A DNA stretch of 64,000 nt from Rhizomonospora bruguierae (GTDB lineage: Bacteria > Actinomycetota > Actinomycetes > Mycobacteriales > Micromonosporaceae), in the NCBI RefSeq assembly GCF_018397995.1, contig NZ_BBQH01000024.1, positions 61,398 through 125,397 of the forward strand. The letters are read 5' to 3'. Under the pieces are notes generated by a model. It was not told where the DNA came from and did not search any database. It saw nothing but the letters and a program-made list of their open reading frames with translations. Shown here piece by piece: positions 1 through 9,283 of this stretch. How positions within the stretch are numbered: position 1 is the first letter of the stretch; the number at the start of each line of letters is the position of its first letter. The position numbers were made by a program, and so were the translations under genes.

Positions 1-1
1 C

Positions 2-3000
2 CGCCGGGTGGCCGACCTGGCCACCGCCGCGTTCGGCGACCCGGGCCGCGGCGCGATCGGCGCCGAACCGGCCTGGACGGTGACCCCGGACGACTCGCTG
101 ACCGGACGGCTGGCCCGGCTCGGCGCGACGCAGGGCGACCGGGTGGCGGTCAGCGACGGCGACAACCACCTCACCTACCGCGAGCTGGCCGAGCGGGTCG
201 ACCTCGTCGGCCGGGCGCTGCGGCTGCGCGGTGCCGGGCCGGGCCGGGTGGTCGCCGTCTCGCTGCCGCGCGGCCTCGACCTGGTCACGGCCATCCTTGG
301 CGTGCTGGCCTCCGGCGCGGCCTGCGCGGTGCTCGACGACTCCTGGCCGCCGACCCGCCGCGAACGGGTGCTGGCCGACGCGGCCGCCCGCCAGGTGATC
401 AGCGAGGCGGACGGCACCACGGTCGCCGACCTCACCCGCCTCGGCAGGGGCGCCCCGCCGTGCCCACCGGTGCGGGCCGGCGACACCGCGTACGTCATCT
501 ACACCTCCGGCTCCACCGGTCGGCCCAAGGGCGTGCACGTCACCCACCGCAACATGCTCAGCCTGCTGGCCGCCACCGGCGACGGCTTCGGCGTCGGCCC
601 GGACGACGTCTGGACGCTGTTCCACTCCTGCTCCTTCGACGTCGCCATGTACGAGATGTTCGGCTGCCTGCTGCACGGCGGCCGGCTCGTCGTCGTGCCG
701 AAGTGGCTGACCCGCGACCCGGAGGCGTTCGCCGCGCTGCTCGGCCGCGAGCAGGTCACCGTGCTGAGCCTGACCCCCTCGGCCATGTCGGTGCTGCTGC
801 CCGAGGCGGCCCGCGACCCGAAGGCCCTCGACACCGTGCGGTACGTGCTGCTGGCCGGCGAGAAACTGGAGAACCGCCTCGCCGCCCGGTGGCACCGCGA
901 GGTCGGCCGGGGCGAGCTGGTCAACCTGTACGGGATCACCGAGACCACCGTGCACGCCTCCTGGCTGCGGCTGCGGCCGGGCGCGCCGACCACCACCGAG
1001 TCCGATGTCGGCGTCCCGCTGCCCGGCACCTCGCTGTACCTGCTGCACGACGACGGCGCCGCGGTCGCCGACGGCTGCGTCGGCGAGATCTACGTGGGCG
1101 GCCCGCAGGTCAGCCTCGGGTACGTGGGCCGGCCGCGGGAGACCGCCACCCGGTTCGTGCCGGACCCGTTCAGTCGGCAGCCGGGCGCCCGGATGTACCG
1201 CTCGGGCGACCTGGGCCGGCGCACCGGCGACCGGCTCGCCTACCTGCACCGCCGCGACGCCCAGGTGCAGGTCAACGGCTTCCGGGTGGAGCTGCCCGAG
1301 ATCGAGTCGGTGCTCGCCGCGCTGCCCGGGGTGGCCGCCGCGGCCGCCGCCGTCGCCACCGACGACATCGGGCACCGCGTGGTCGCCGCCGTGGTCGCCG
1401 AGCCCGGCGTGGCGCTGTCCACCGTGGACGTGCTGCGCGGGGCCGGCGCCGAACTGCCGAACTACATGCTGCCCCGGTCGATCGCGATCGTCCCGGCGCT
1501 GCCGCTGACCGTCAACGGCAAGCTCGACCGGGCCGCGGTCCTCCAAGCCGCCGGGACGGCCCCGGCCGCCCCGCGCCAGCCGGCCGGGGCAGCGGCGGGC
1601 TCGCCCGGCGCCGCCGTGCTGGTCGAGCTGTTCCGGCGGGTCCTCGACGATCCGGCGCTCGGCGCCGACGCGGACTTCTTCGAGGCCGGCGGCGACTCCA
1701 TGCGGGCCATCCGCCTGGTGGCCCTGGCCCGCGACCACGGCCTGCACTTCAGCGCCCGCGAGGTGTACGCGGCGCCGCGCCCCGCCGCACTGGCCGCGCT
1801 CGCCGATTCAGCACCGCGTGCCGGCGTACCCGGCACAACCCTGCCGTTCGCCCTGCTGCCCGGCGCCGGGCCGGACGACTTCCCGGCCGGGGTGGTCGAC
1901 GCCTACCCGATGACCGCCCTGCAAACCGGGATGCTCTACCACCAGGAACTCGCGCCGGACGCCCGCGTCTACCACATCGTGCTCAGCTACCGGGTCGACG
2001 GCCGGCTCGACCCGGCCGCGTTCCGCGCCGCCGCGCAGGCCGTCGTCGACGCCCATCCGGTGCTGCGCACCAGCCTCGACCTGGCCAGCCCGTGGGGTCC
2101 GGTGCAGCGGGTGCACGCCGGGCTGGAGACGCTGCCGCTGCGCATCGAGGATTTGCGCGGGCTGGACGGGACGGCGCGGGACGAACGGATCGCGCGGGCC
2201 GTCGCGGACGAGACGAGCGCCGACTTCCCGCTCGACCGGCCCGGCCTGTTCCGGCTCGTCGCGCTGGTCACCTCCGACGACGACTACCAGCTCGTCTTCA
2301 GCCACAACCACGTGATCCTGGACGGCTGGTCGGTCAACGTCTTCTTCGCCGACCTCAGTGCCCAGTACGCCGACCGGCTGGCCGGCGCGCCGCCGGCGCC
2401 GGTGCCCGTGCCCCGCACCGCGTTCGCCGACTACGTGGCGCTGGAGTTGGCGGCCGCGGACGACCCGACGCACCGGCAGTTCTGGCGCACCCAGACCTCG
2501 GCCGACGCGCCGCTGGTGGCGCCCGGCCGGGTCGGGCCGCCCACCATGCGGCAACTGCGCCGGGAGCTGCCCGGCCGCCTCGACGGGCTGCGCACGCTGG
2601 CCGGCCGGGTCGGCGTGCCGGTCAAGGCGCTGCTGTGTGCCGTACACCTGCGGGTGCTGGCCTGGCTCACCGGCGCCGACGACGTGGTCACCAGCATGGT
2701 CACCAACTGCCGGCCGGAGGGGCCGGACGCCGACCGGATCCTCGGGCTGTTCCTCAACCAGTTGCCGCTGCGCGCGTCGCTGGGCGGGCAGAGCTGGGTC
2801 GAGCTGGCCCGGTCGCTGCACGAGCGGGAGCGGCGGATGCTGGCCCACCGCTGGTACCCGGGCGCGCTGGTGCAACGCGACTTCGGGCCGCGGCCGATGT
2901 TCGACTCCGGGTTCAACTTCACCGATTACCACACCACCCAGCGGCTGGTCCGCGACGGCAGCGTGCGGTTCAGCGGCAGCGAGGAGCTGGAACAGACGCA

Positions 3001-4933
3001 CTACGCGCTCAGCTCGGCGTACACCGTGGACGTGCGCACCGCCGAGCTGCGGCTGCTGCTGGAGTACGACTCGGCCGCGCTGGGCGGGCCGGTCGCCGAA
3101 CTCGCCGCGCGGGCGCACGAGATGGCACTGACCGCGCTGCTGGCCGACGCGGACGCGAGCTGCCTGGCCGGGCGGTTGCCCGGTGTGCTGGACCTCGCCC
3201 GCGCCACCGCCTCGGCACCGGTCCCACCGGTTGCCGCCGGCCCGGCAGCCCCGGTCGACCCGGCGGCCCCCATCGCGACGACAGCCGAGGTCGACCCGGC
3301 GGGCGGCGCCGCCGACCCGGCGGTGGAGAAGCTGGTCCGCCAGGCGTGGGCGGAGGCGCTCGGCACCGAGGCGTCCGGCGCGAACGACAACTTCTTCGAG
3401 GTGGGCGGCGACTCGCTGGCCGCGATGCGGATGGTGGCGCGGCTGCGGGCGTCCCACCCGGGTCTCGGGATGGGTGCGTTCCTGGCCGAGCCGACCGTGG
3501 CCGCGCTCGTTTCCCTCCTTGCCGCGGGCACCCCGGCGGCCGCGGCGCAGACGCCGGCCGCGGACCGGCCCGAGCCGGCGCCGGAAGGCCCCGCGTCGGT
3601 GGTCGACCGGCCGCGGCGGTTCCCGCTCTCCCCGGCCCAGCTCCAGATGTGGTCCATCACGAACCGGCTGCCCGGCCTGCCGCTGTTCGCCATTCCCGGC
3701 GCCCTGCGGGCCGACGGTCCGCTCGACCCGGCGCTGCTGGAGCGCAGCCTCGCCCTGCTGGCCGGCCGGCACGACGCGCTGCGCACCCGGATGGAGGCCA
3801 CCGACAGCGGACCGGTGCAGGTGGTCGAACCCGCCGCCGACCTGCCCCTGGAATACGTGGACCTGGTCGGCGGCGACGACCCGGTGGCCGAGGCCGAGCG
3901 GCGGATGGCGGCCGCGGTGCGCGACCCGATCGCGGTGGACCGGGCGCCGATGCTGCGCGCCATCGCGTACCGGGTGGCCGCGGACCGGCACCTGCTCTAC
4001 CTCACCATCCACCACATGGTCTGCGACGGCTGGTCGCTGTCCCTGCTGCTGGCCGACGCCGCCCGCATCTACCGCGCCCTCGAGGCCGGCGGGGACGTCC
4101 CGCCGGTCCCGCCCGGACCGGGCGCGGCGGAGCTGGTCGCGGCGGCGGACGCCTGGCGGGGATCGGCCGAGGCGAAGCGCCAGCGGGCGTACTGGACCGA
4201 GCGCCTCGCACCACCCTGGCCGGCCCTCGCCGCCGGGCCGGGCAGCCGCTTCCCGGCCGGCCGACCCGTCTCGCCGATCGAGCGGTTGCGGTCGCGGACC
4301 TGCCGCTGCACCCTGGACGCCGCCACCACCTCGGCGCTGCGCGCGGCGGCCCGCCGGCGCGGGATCACCGACTTCATGGCGGTCACCACCGCGTACGCGA
4401 TGACGTTGCACTCGTGGAGCGGCCAGTCCGACATGCGGATCGGCACCATCCTGGCCAACCGCGCCCGGCCCGGTGTCGAGGAGGTGGTCGGCCTGGTCGC
4501 CAACAGCGCGGTGCTGCGGGTGGCCGCCGCCGACGCCGGCCGGGACGAGCTGGCGGCCCGGGTGCGGGCGGCCTGCGAGGGCGCCTACGCCAACCAGGAG
4601 CTGGCGTTCGAGGATGTGCTCGAGGCGCTGAACGACGGCTACCCGGCCGAGCTGCGCGACCCGCCGCTGTTCGAGGTCATGCTGGTCATGCAGGAGGAGA
4701 TCCGGGTGACCGACCCGGCCGAGGGCCTGCGCTTCGCCCCGTACCGGGCGAAGACCGACGTGCTCGGCGCGCCGGTCGCGGTGACCACCTGCGAGTTCCT
4801 GCTCAACGTCGTGCCCTGGGACGGCGAGCTGCTGCTCAGCCTCCAGTACCGGCCCGCGGTCACCGACCGGGCCACCGCGGTGGCGCTGCTCGACGACGTG
4901 GCCGCCGCACTGACCGCGCTGGCGGTCGGCTGA
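2..4933 (+). CDS. Non-ribosomal peptide synthetase, C-terminal part (A-T-C-T-C), 5' end outside window
   Basis: C-terminal part of an NRPS; the frame is open to the left edge and the first GTG (position 8) is probably internal. Counting from there: adenylation domain (residues ~30-515, core YVIYTSGSTGRPKG, A10 Lys in TVNGKLDR), carrier (GGDSM, Ser564), condensation domain (HNHVILDG, second His 768), second carrier (GGDSL, Ser1136) and second condensation domain (HHMVCDG, 1335-1341). Reading the pocket against GrsA gives D-V-Y-S-L-A-L-V-H-K; Asp235 is kept, so an alpha-amino acid is expected, but I cannot name it. The second carrier has no A domain in cis, and a condensation domain ends the protein, so a partner must supply the downstream carrier. 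The T-C end closely resembles the separate T-C protein at 15993-17666. The stop overlaps the acylase start (TGATG). Confidence 0.95.
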   Translation, partial: RRVADLATAAFGDPGRGAIGAEPAWTVTPDDSLTGRLARLGATQGDRVAVSDGDNHLTYRELAERVDLVGRALRLRGAGPGRVVAVSLPRGLDLVTAILGVLASGAACAVLDDSWPPTRRERVLADAAARQVISEADGTTVADLTRLGRGAPPCPPVRAGDTAYVIYTSGSTGRPKGVHVTHRNMLSLLAATGDGFGVGPDDVWTLFHSCSFDVAMYEMFGCLLHGGRLVVVPKWLTRDPEAFAALLGREQVTVLSLTPSAMSVLLPEAARDPKALDTVRYVLLAGEKLENRLAARWHREVGRGELVNLYGITETTVHASWLRLRPGAPTTTESDVGVPLPGTSLYLLHDDGAAVADGCVGEIYVGGPQVSLGYVGRPRETATRFVPDPFSRQPGARMYRSGDLGRRTGDRLAYLHRRDAQVQVNGFRVELPEIESVLAALPGVAAAAAAVATDDIGHRVVAAVVAEPGVALSTVDVLRGAGAELPNYMLPRSIAIVPALPLTVNGKLDRAAVLQAAGTAPAAPRQPAGAAAGSPGAAVLVELFRRVLDDPALGADADFFEAGGDSMRAIRLVALARDHGLHFSAREVYAAPRPAALAALADSAPRAGVPGTTLPFALLPGAGPDDFPAGVVDAYPMTALQTGMLYHQELAPDARVYHIVLSYRVDGRLDPAAFRAAAQAVVDAHPVLRTSLDLASPWGPVQRVHAGLETLPLRIEDLRGLDGTARDERIARAVADETSADFPLDRPGLFRLVALVTSDDDYQLVFSHNHVILDGWSVNVFFADLSAQYADRLAGAPPAPVPVPRTAFADYVALELAAADDPTHRQFWRTQTSADAPLVAPGRVGPPTMRQLRRELPGRLDGLRTLAGRVGVPVKALLCAVHLRVLAWLTGADDVVTSMVTNCRPEGPDADRILGLFLNQLPLRASLGGQSWVELARSLHERERRMLAHRWYPGALVQRDFGPRPMFDSGFNFTDYHTTQRLVRDGSVRFSGSEELEQTHYALSSAYTVDVRTAELRLLLEYDSAALGGPVAELAARAHEMALTALLADADASCLAGRLPGVLDLARATASAPVPPVAAGPAAPVDPAAPIATTAEVDPAGGAADPAVEKLVRQAWAEALGTEASGANDNFFEVGGDSLAAMRMVARLRASHPGLGMGAFLAEPTVAALVSLLAAGTPAAAAQTPAADRPEPAPEGPASVVDRPRRFPLSPAQLQMWSITNRLPGLPLFAIPGALRADGPLDPALLERSLALLAGRHDALRTRMEATDSGPVQVVEPAADLPLEYVDLVGGDDPVAEAERRMAAAVRDPIAVDRAPMLRAIAYRVAADRHLLYLTIHHMVCDGWSLSLLLADAARIYRALEAGGDVPPVPPGPGAAELVAAADAWRGSAEAKRQRAYWTERLAPPWPALAAGPGSRFPAGRPVSPIERLRSRTCRCTLDAATTSALRAAARRRGITDFMAVTTAYAMTLHSWSGQSDMRIGTILANRARPGVEEVVGLVANSAVLRVAAADAGRDELAARVRAACEGAYANQELAFEDVLEALNDGYPAELRDPPLFEVMLVMQEEIRVTDPAEGLRFAPYRAKTDVLGAPVAVTTCEFLLNVVPWDGELLLSLQYRPAVTDRATAVALLDDVAAALTALAVG

Positions 4934-7224
4934 TGGCCTGCCCCGAACACCGCCTCCGGTACGGCCGGTTGTGGCGGCTGCCCACGGTCCGGATGCTCGG
5001 TCTGGCGGCGGCCGCGGCGCTGGTCGGCGCCGCGGCCGCGGCCGTGCTCCTGCCGCCCATGGCCGCGGTGGCCGTGCTGCTGGTCGGCGCGGCCGGGAGC
5101 GGCGCCTGCGCGTGGCTGCGCCGGGCGGGCCTCACCATGGAGATCCGGCTGATCCGCGCGCTGGTCGCGGCCGCGCACGGCTGCCCCGGCGAGGTGGCGG
5201 TCGCCGGGCTGACCGGCCCGGTCGACGCGCGGGTCCGCTCCGACGGCGTCACCGAGATCGAGGCCGGGTCGTGGGCGGACGCGATCCGGGCGCTGGGCCA
5301 CGCGATGGGCCGCGACCGCGGTTTCCAGCTCGACATTCTGCGCCGTTCGGCGGGCGGACGGCTCGCCCAGGTCTGGGGCAGGGCCGCGCTGCCCGCCGAT
5401 CGGCGGTACCGGGCGCTCGCCCTCGCCCCCGCCGCGACCCGGGCCGCCGACGCCCTCGAACCACCCGAGCGGGAACTGCTCGACGCGTTCGCCGCGGGCG
5501 TCAACGCGGCCTGGGAGCAGCACGGACCGCCGTACGAGTGCCGGTTCCTCGGCTACCGCCCGGCCCGGTGGAAGCCCGCGGACAGCCTGCTGGTCGCGCT
5601 GCTGATGTACCACTCGCTGAGCTGGAACGAGCCGGCCAAGCGCGCCGAGGCGGTCACCCGGGCCGCCCTGCCGCCGCGGCTGGCGGACTTCCTCCTGCCC
5701 GGTGCCGACGACGTCCCGCTGCCGGCCGGGCTGGCCGGCCTGCGCGCCGCCGAACCCGCGGACGGGCTGGTCCTGGTCGACCGCGGCGTCGCCGGATCCA
5801 ACGGCTGGGTCCGCGACGGGGTGCTCGCCGGCGACCTGCACCTGCCCCTGGCCATGCCGAACTCGCTGTACGAGGTGGACCTGCGCTGGCCCGGCGGCCG
5901 GGTGCGCGGGCTCGCCGCGGCCGGCCTGCCGGTCGTCCTGACCGGCACCAACGGCCGGCTCAGCTGGACCGTGACCAACCTCGGCGCCGACGTGCTCGAC
6001 TTGCCCCCGGCGACCGGTCGGCGGGAGACCCGCACCGAGCGCATCCGGGTGCGCGGCCGCGAGGACGTGCTGCTGGAGACCGAGCGGGCCGGCGCGCTGC
6101 CGGTCTCGGCGCGTCCACTGCTGGGGGAGCGGGTGGCGTTGCGCTGGGCCGGCTACGACCCGCGCAGCCTCGACCTGAAGCTCCAGCGGCTGGCCGGGGC
6201 GGCCACCGTCGCCGAGGGCGTGGCCATCCTCGACGACGCCCAGGGCATCGCGCTGAACGTGCTGCTCACCGACGCCGCGGGCCGCATCGCCCACCTGGCC
6301 ACCGGCCTGCTCCCGCGCCGCGACGGCGGCTTCCTGCCCGGCGCCGAACGGCCCCGGCTGTTCGACCCGGCCGAGGGGTTCCTGGTCTCCGCCAACGACG
6401 CCGCGCTGCCCGAGGACGCCACCCCGATCCTGTACGACCCCGATCCCGGCTACCGGGCGCGGCGGCTGCGCAAGCTGATGGCCGACGCGCCCGCCACCGG
6501 CCCGGCGATGCGCGAACTCCAGCACGACCTGGACGCCGAGGCGTACGCCACCTACCGGGACCTGGCCGTCGCCGCGCTGCGCGGCCGCGACGACCAGCTT
6601 GCCGACCTGCTCGCCGGCTGGGATGGCACCGCCGCCGGGTCGCGCGCTTTCGGCATGCTGGTCGCGCTGCGGCAGATCCTCGCCCAGCAGGTGCTCGGGC
6701 CCTACCTGACCGCCTGCCGCGAGCACGACCCCGGCTACACCTATCCGTTCCAGATGGTCGACCGCCCGCTGCTGGCCATCCTGCGCCGCCGCGACCCCGC
6801 GCTGCTGCCGCGCGCCGCCGAGCCCGGTGGGTGGGACGCGTTCATGGCCGCGGCCGCCGCCCGGGCCGCCGACGCGCGGTGGGAGAACGCCGTCGGGCTA
6901 CGGCACCCCATGGAGTCCCTGGCGCCCTGGGCGGCCGCCCTGATCGGGGTGGCGCCCCGCCCGCAGCCGGGTGCGCTGCACGCCGTGCGCACCTGCGTCC
7001 CCGGGTTCGGCTCGGCCGGCCGCGCCGTCTTCACCACCGGCCCGGACGGGTACGCGGCCGTCGACCTGCCCGGCGGGCAGTCCGGTCACCCGCTCAGCCC
7101 GCACTTCACCGACCGCCACGAGGAATGGTCCGAGGCGCCGCCGCAGGCCCGGCGCCCGCCGCGGGCCCGGTGCGGCTACGTGCTGCGGCCGGCGCCGGCG
7201 GGCCATCGAGGAAAGGCAGCGTGA
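4933..7224 (+). CDS. Membrane-anchored penicillin-acylase-type (S45) Ntn hydrolase
   Basis: A 763-residue member of the penicillin acylase family (N-terminal nucleophile amidohydrolases). These are made as one chain and self-cleave so that a Ser becomes the N-terminus of the beta chain. The candidate nucleophile is Ser289 in VAGSNGWV, followed by the usual beta-chain region (GTNGRLSWTVTNLGAD, ~340-355). The N-terminus has two strongly hydrophobic stretches (~17-38 and ~42-58), so the enzyme is probably membrane-anchored with its active part outside. It sits inside the NRPS operon, overlapping the NRPS stop by one base and the next gene by one. Such acylases in peptide clusters (for example PvdQ) remove a fatty-acyl or other amide cap; that role here is inference. 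Amide formation in reverse is an alternative. Confidence 0.88.
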   Translation: MACPEHRLRYGRLWRLPTVRMLGLAAAAALVGAAAAAVLLPPMAAVAVLLVGAAGSGACAWLRRAGLTMEIRLIRALVAAAHGCPGEVAVAGLTGPVDARVRSDGVTEIEAGSWADAIRALGHAMGRDRGFQLDILRRSAGGRLAQVWGRAALPADRRYRALALAPAATRAADALEPPERELLDAFAAGVNAAWEQHGPPYECRFLGYRPARWKPADSLLVALLMYHSLSWNEPAKRAEAVTRAALPPRLADFLLPGADDVPLPAGLAGLRAAEPADGLVLVDRGVAGSNGWVRDGVLAGDLHLPLAMPNSLYEVDLRWPGGRVRGLAAAGLPVVLTGTNGRLSWTVTNLGADVLDLPPATGRRETRTERIRVRGREDVLLETERAGALPVSARPLLGERVALRWAGYDPRSLDLKLQRLAGAATVAEGVAILDDAQGIALNVLLTDAAGRIAHLATGLLPRRDGGFLPGAERPRLFDPAEGFLVSANDAALPEDATPILYDPDPGYRARRLRKLMADAPATGPAMRELQHDLDAEAYATYRDLAVAALRGRDDQLADLLAGWDGTAAGSRAFGMLVALRQILAQQVLGPYLTACREHDPGYTYPFQMVDRPLLAILRRRDPALLPRAAEPGGWDAFMAAAAARAADARWENAVGLRHPMESLAPWAAALIGVAPRPQPGALHAVRTCVPGFGSAGRAVFTTGPDGYAAVDLPGGQSGHPLSPHFTDRHEEWSEAPPQARRPPRARCGYVLRPAPAGHRGKAA

Positions 7225-7988
7225 TGAAGAACCCGTGGTTTCCGTTCGGCACCCGGCCCGACGCGCCGGTGCGGCTGCTGACCCTCCCGCACGCCGGCGC
7301 CGGGGCCTCGGTGTTCCGCACCTGGGGCCGGGGCCTGCCCGAGCCGATCGGTGTCGTGCCGGTGCAGCCGCCGGGCCGGGAGCGACGCTACGGCGACCCG
7401 CCGTTCACCCGGGTCGGCCCGCTGGTGACGGAGCTGGCCGCGGCGATCACCGCCGAGCTGGCCACGCCGTACGCCATCCTGGGGCACAGCACCGGCGCGC
7501 TGTGCGCCTTCGAGGTCACCCGTGAGCTGCTGCGCCGCGGCGGCCCGCCGCCGGTGCACCTGTTCGTCTGCGGCCGGCCCGCGCCGCACTTCCCGCGCGA
7601 GCGCAGCGACCTGGGCCGGCTGCCGGTGCCCGAGCTGGCCGCGTTCCTGCGGCAGCTGGAGGGCACCCCCGAGGCGATCCTCAACGATCCCGGTCTCCTC
7701 GAACGGATGCGGCCGATCCTGGCCGCCGACTTCGACGTCAACGAGTGCTACACCTTCGCCCCCGGCGACGACACCCCCCTCGACATTCCGATCACCGCGT
7801 TCGCCGGCCGCACCGACCCGGTCGCCGTCGCCGGACCGATGGCCGCCTGGGAGCGGCACACCACCGCCGGCTTCCGGCTGCACCTGCTCGACGGCGGCCA
7901 CTTCGCGATCTTCGACCGGGTGGCGGAGGTGCACGCCGGGATCGTTGATGGGCTGCGGGACCTGACGACGGTGGAGGCGCGGCCGTGA
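7224..7988 (+). CDS. Type II thioesterase
   Basis: A 254-residue alpha/beta-hydrolase of the RifR/GrsT type II thioesterase family, which normally clears misprimed carrier domains by hydrolysing stalled acyl groups. Visible features are the N-terminal LPHAGAGASVF motif, the nucleophile elbow GHSTG (Ser89), a late Asp in AGRTDPV and the catalytic His in DGGHFAIF. The start is ATG at 7224, overlapping the acylase stop by one base, with a GAGGAAAG ribosome site just upstream. The end overlaps the next gene by four bases (GTGA). Position four in the elbow is Thr rather than the common Met, which is unremarkable. Editing of the NRPS line is the simplest role; three further thioesterase-like proteins lie in the window. 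Confidence 0.93.
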   Translation: MKNPWFPFGTRPDAPVRLLTLPHAGAGASVFRTWGRGLPEPIGVVPVQPPGRERRYGDPPFTRVGPLVTELAAAITAELATPYAILGHSTGALCAFEVTRELLRRGGPPPVHLFVCGRPAPHFPRERSDLGRLPVPELAAFLRQLEGTPEAILNDPGLLERMRPILAADFDVNECYTFAPGDDTPLDIPITAFAGRTDPVAVAGPMAAWERHTTAGFRLHLLDGGHFAIFDRVAEVHAGIVDGLRDLTTVEARP

Positions 7989-9283
7989 TCCTCTCCGGTG
8001 TGGGGACGAAGATGGCCAGCCCGTCCGGGCTGCGCAGCATCATGGAGGACATCGCCACCACCACCGCGGCCGCCGCCCCGGGCGAGCGCTTCCTCAACCT
8101 GGGCATCGGCAACCCGGCGTACATCCCGGAGGTGGCCGAGACCTGGCGGCGGCTGACCGCGGCGGCCCTGGCCACCGACTTCGGCGAGGCGAGCTGCCGG
8201 TACGGGCCGTCGCGCGGCAGCCGGGAACTGGTCGGCGCCGTGGTGCGCTACCTCGGCGAGCACCTCGGCTGGGACATCGGCCCGCGAAACGTGGTGGTCG
8301 GCCCCGGCAGCCAGATGCTCTGCTTCATCGCCGCGGCCATGTTCACCGGCGCCGGCGCGCCCCGCCCGGCCGGCCTGGTGCTGCCGATGTCGCCCGACTA
8401 CACCGGATACCAGGGACTCACGCTCGCCGCCGGCCAGGTCACCGGCGTCGAGGCGGCGCTGCGCCGGGGCACCGACCGGTCCTTCACCTACGAGTTCGAC
8501 TTCGACGCGCTGCGCCGCCGCACCGACCTCGGGCTGCTCATGCTGTCCACACCGAGCAACCCGACCGGTCGCAGCCTGACCGCCGCCGAACTGGACCAGC
8601 TGATCGACGTCGCCGCGTCCCGGGACGTGCCGCTGCTGGTGGACAACGCGTACGGGGAACCGTTCCCCGGCATCGGCGAGGACGCGCTCCCACCCCGCCG
8701 GCACGACAACGTCATCAACTGCTTCACGCTGTCGAAGGCCGGCCTGCCCGGTGAACGCATCGGCTTCGCGGTCGGGCCCGAGCGCTACATCGCGCCGATG
8801 GTGTCGTTCCTGGCCAACTCGGCGCTGCACGCGCCGCAACTGATGCAGGCGGCGGTGGCGGTGGCGCTGTCGTCCGGGGCGATGGACGAGCTGGTGTCCA
8901 CCGCGATCCGGCCGTTCTACGCGCAGCGCCGCAAGGTCGTCGAGAAGATGCTGTTCGGGAAGCTGCCGGCCGGCATCGACTGGCGGCTGCACGCCGGCCA
9001 GGGCGGGATGTTCTGCTGGCTGTGGATCGACCAGCCGTGGTTCGACGACCTGGTGTTCTACGAGGCGCTCAAGCGCGAGGGCGTGTTCGTCGTCCCGGGC
9101 CGGCACTTCTTCACCGACCCGACCGGCGCCGGCGGGTTCGGCCGGCACGCCCGGCAGTGCTTCCGGCTGAGCATCAGCGCCGACCTGGCCGCGCTGTCCG
9201 ACGGGATCGGCCGGATCGCGCGGGTACTGGACGAGATGAGCCACGGCGGCCCGGCGCCCGCCCGCACAAGGGAGACGGTATGA
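7985..9283 (+). CDS. AvtA-like valine-pyruvate aminotransferase
   Basis: A 432-residue fold-type I PLP aminotransferase. It matches E. coli AvtA along its length: LNLGIGNPAYIPEV near the start, TPSNPTG, the cofactor motif FTLSKAGLPGERIGF with Lys251, and VPGRHFF near the end. AvtA moves an amino group between alanine and 2-oxoisovalerate or other short branched or linear 2-oxo acids. Inside an NRPS operon it probably supplies an unusual amino acid building block, or recycles one. The start is GTG at 7985, overlapping the thioesterase stop (GTGA); the stop overlaps the next gene (ATGA). The substrate cannot be read from sequence. Confidence 0.9.
   Translation: MILSGVGTKMASPSGLRSIMEDIATTTAAAAPGERFLNLGIGNPAYIPEVAETWRRLTAAALATDFGEASCRYGPSRGSRELVGAVVRYLGEHLGWDIGPRNVVVGPGSQMLCFIAAAMFTGAGAPRPAGLVLPMSPDYTGYQGLTLAAGQVTGVEAALRRGTDRSFTYEFDFDALRRRTDLGLLMLSTPSNPTGRSLTAAELDQLIDVAASRDVPLLVDNAYGEPFPGIGEDALPPRRHDNVINCFTLSKAGLPGERIGFAVGPERYIAPMVSFLANSALHAPQLMQAAVAVALSSGAMDELVSTAIRPFYAQRRKVVEKMLFGKLPAGIDWRLHAGQGGMFCWLWIDQPWFDDLVFYEALKREGVFVVPGRHFFTDPTGAGGFGRHARQCFRLSISADLAALSDGIGRIARVLDEMSHGGPAPARTRETV

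Noticed and set aside
460..4932. Long open frames in other phases and on the minus strand across the NRPS (for example 1808-4411 minus)
   Set aside because: Arg/Pro/Ala-rich translations with no domains; they mirror the GC-biased third codon positions of the real gene.
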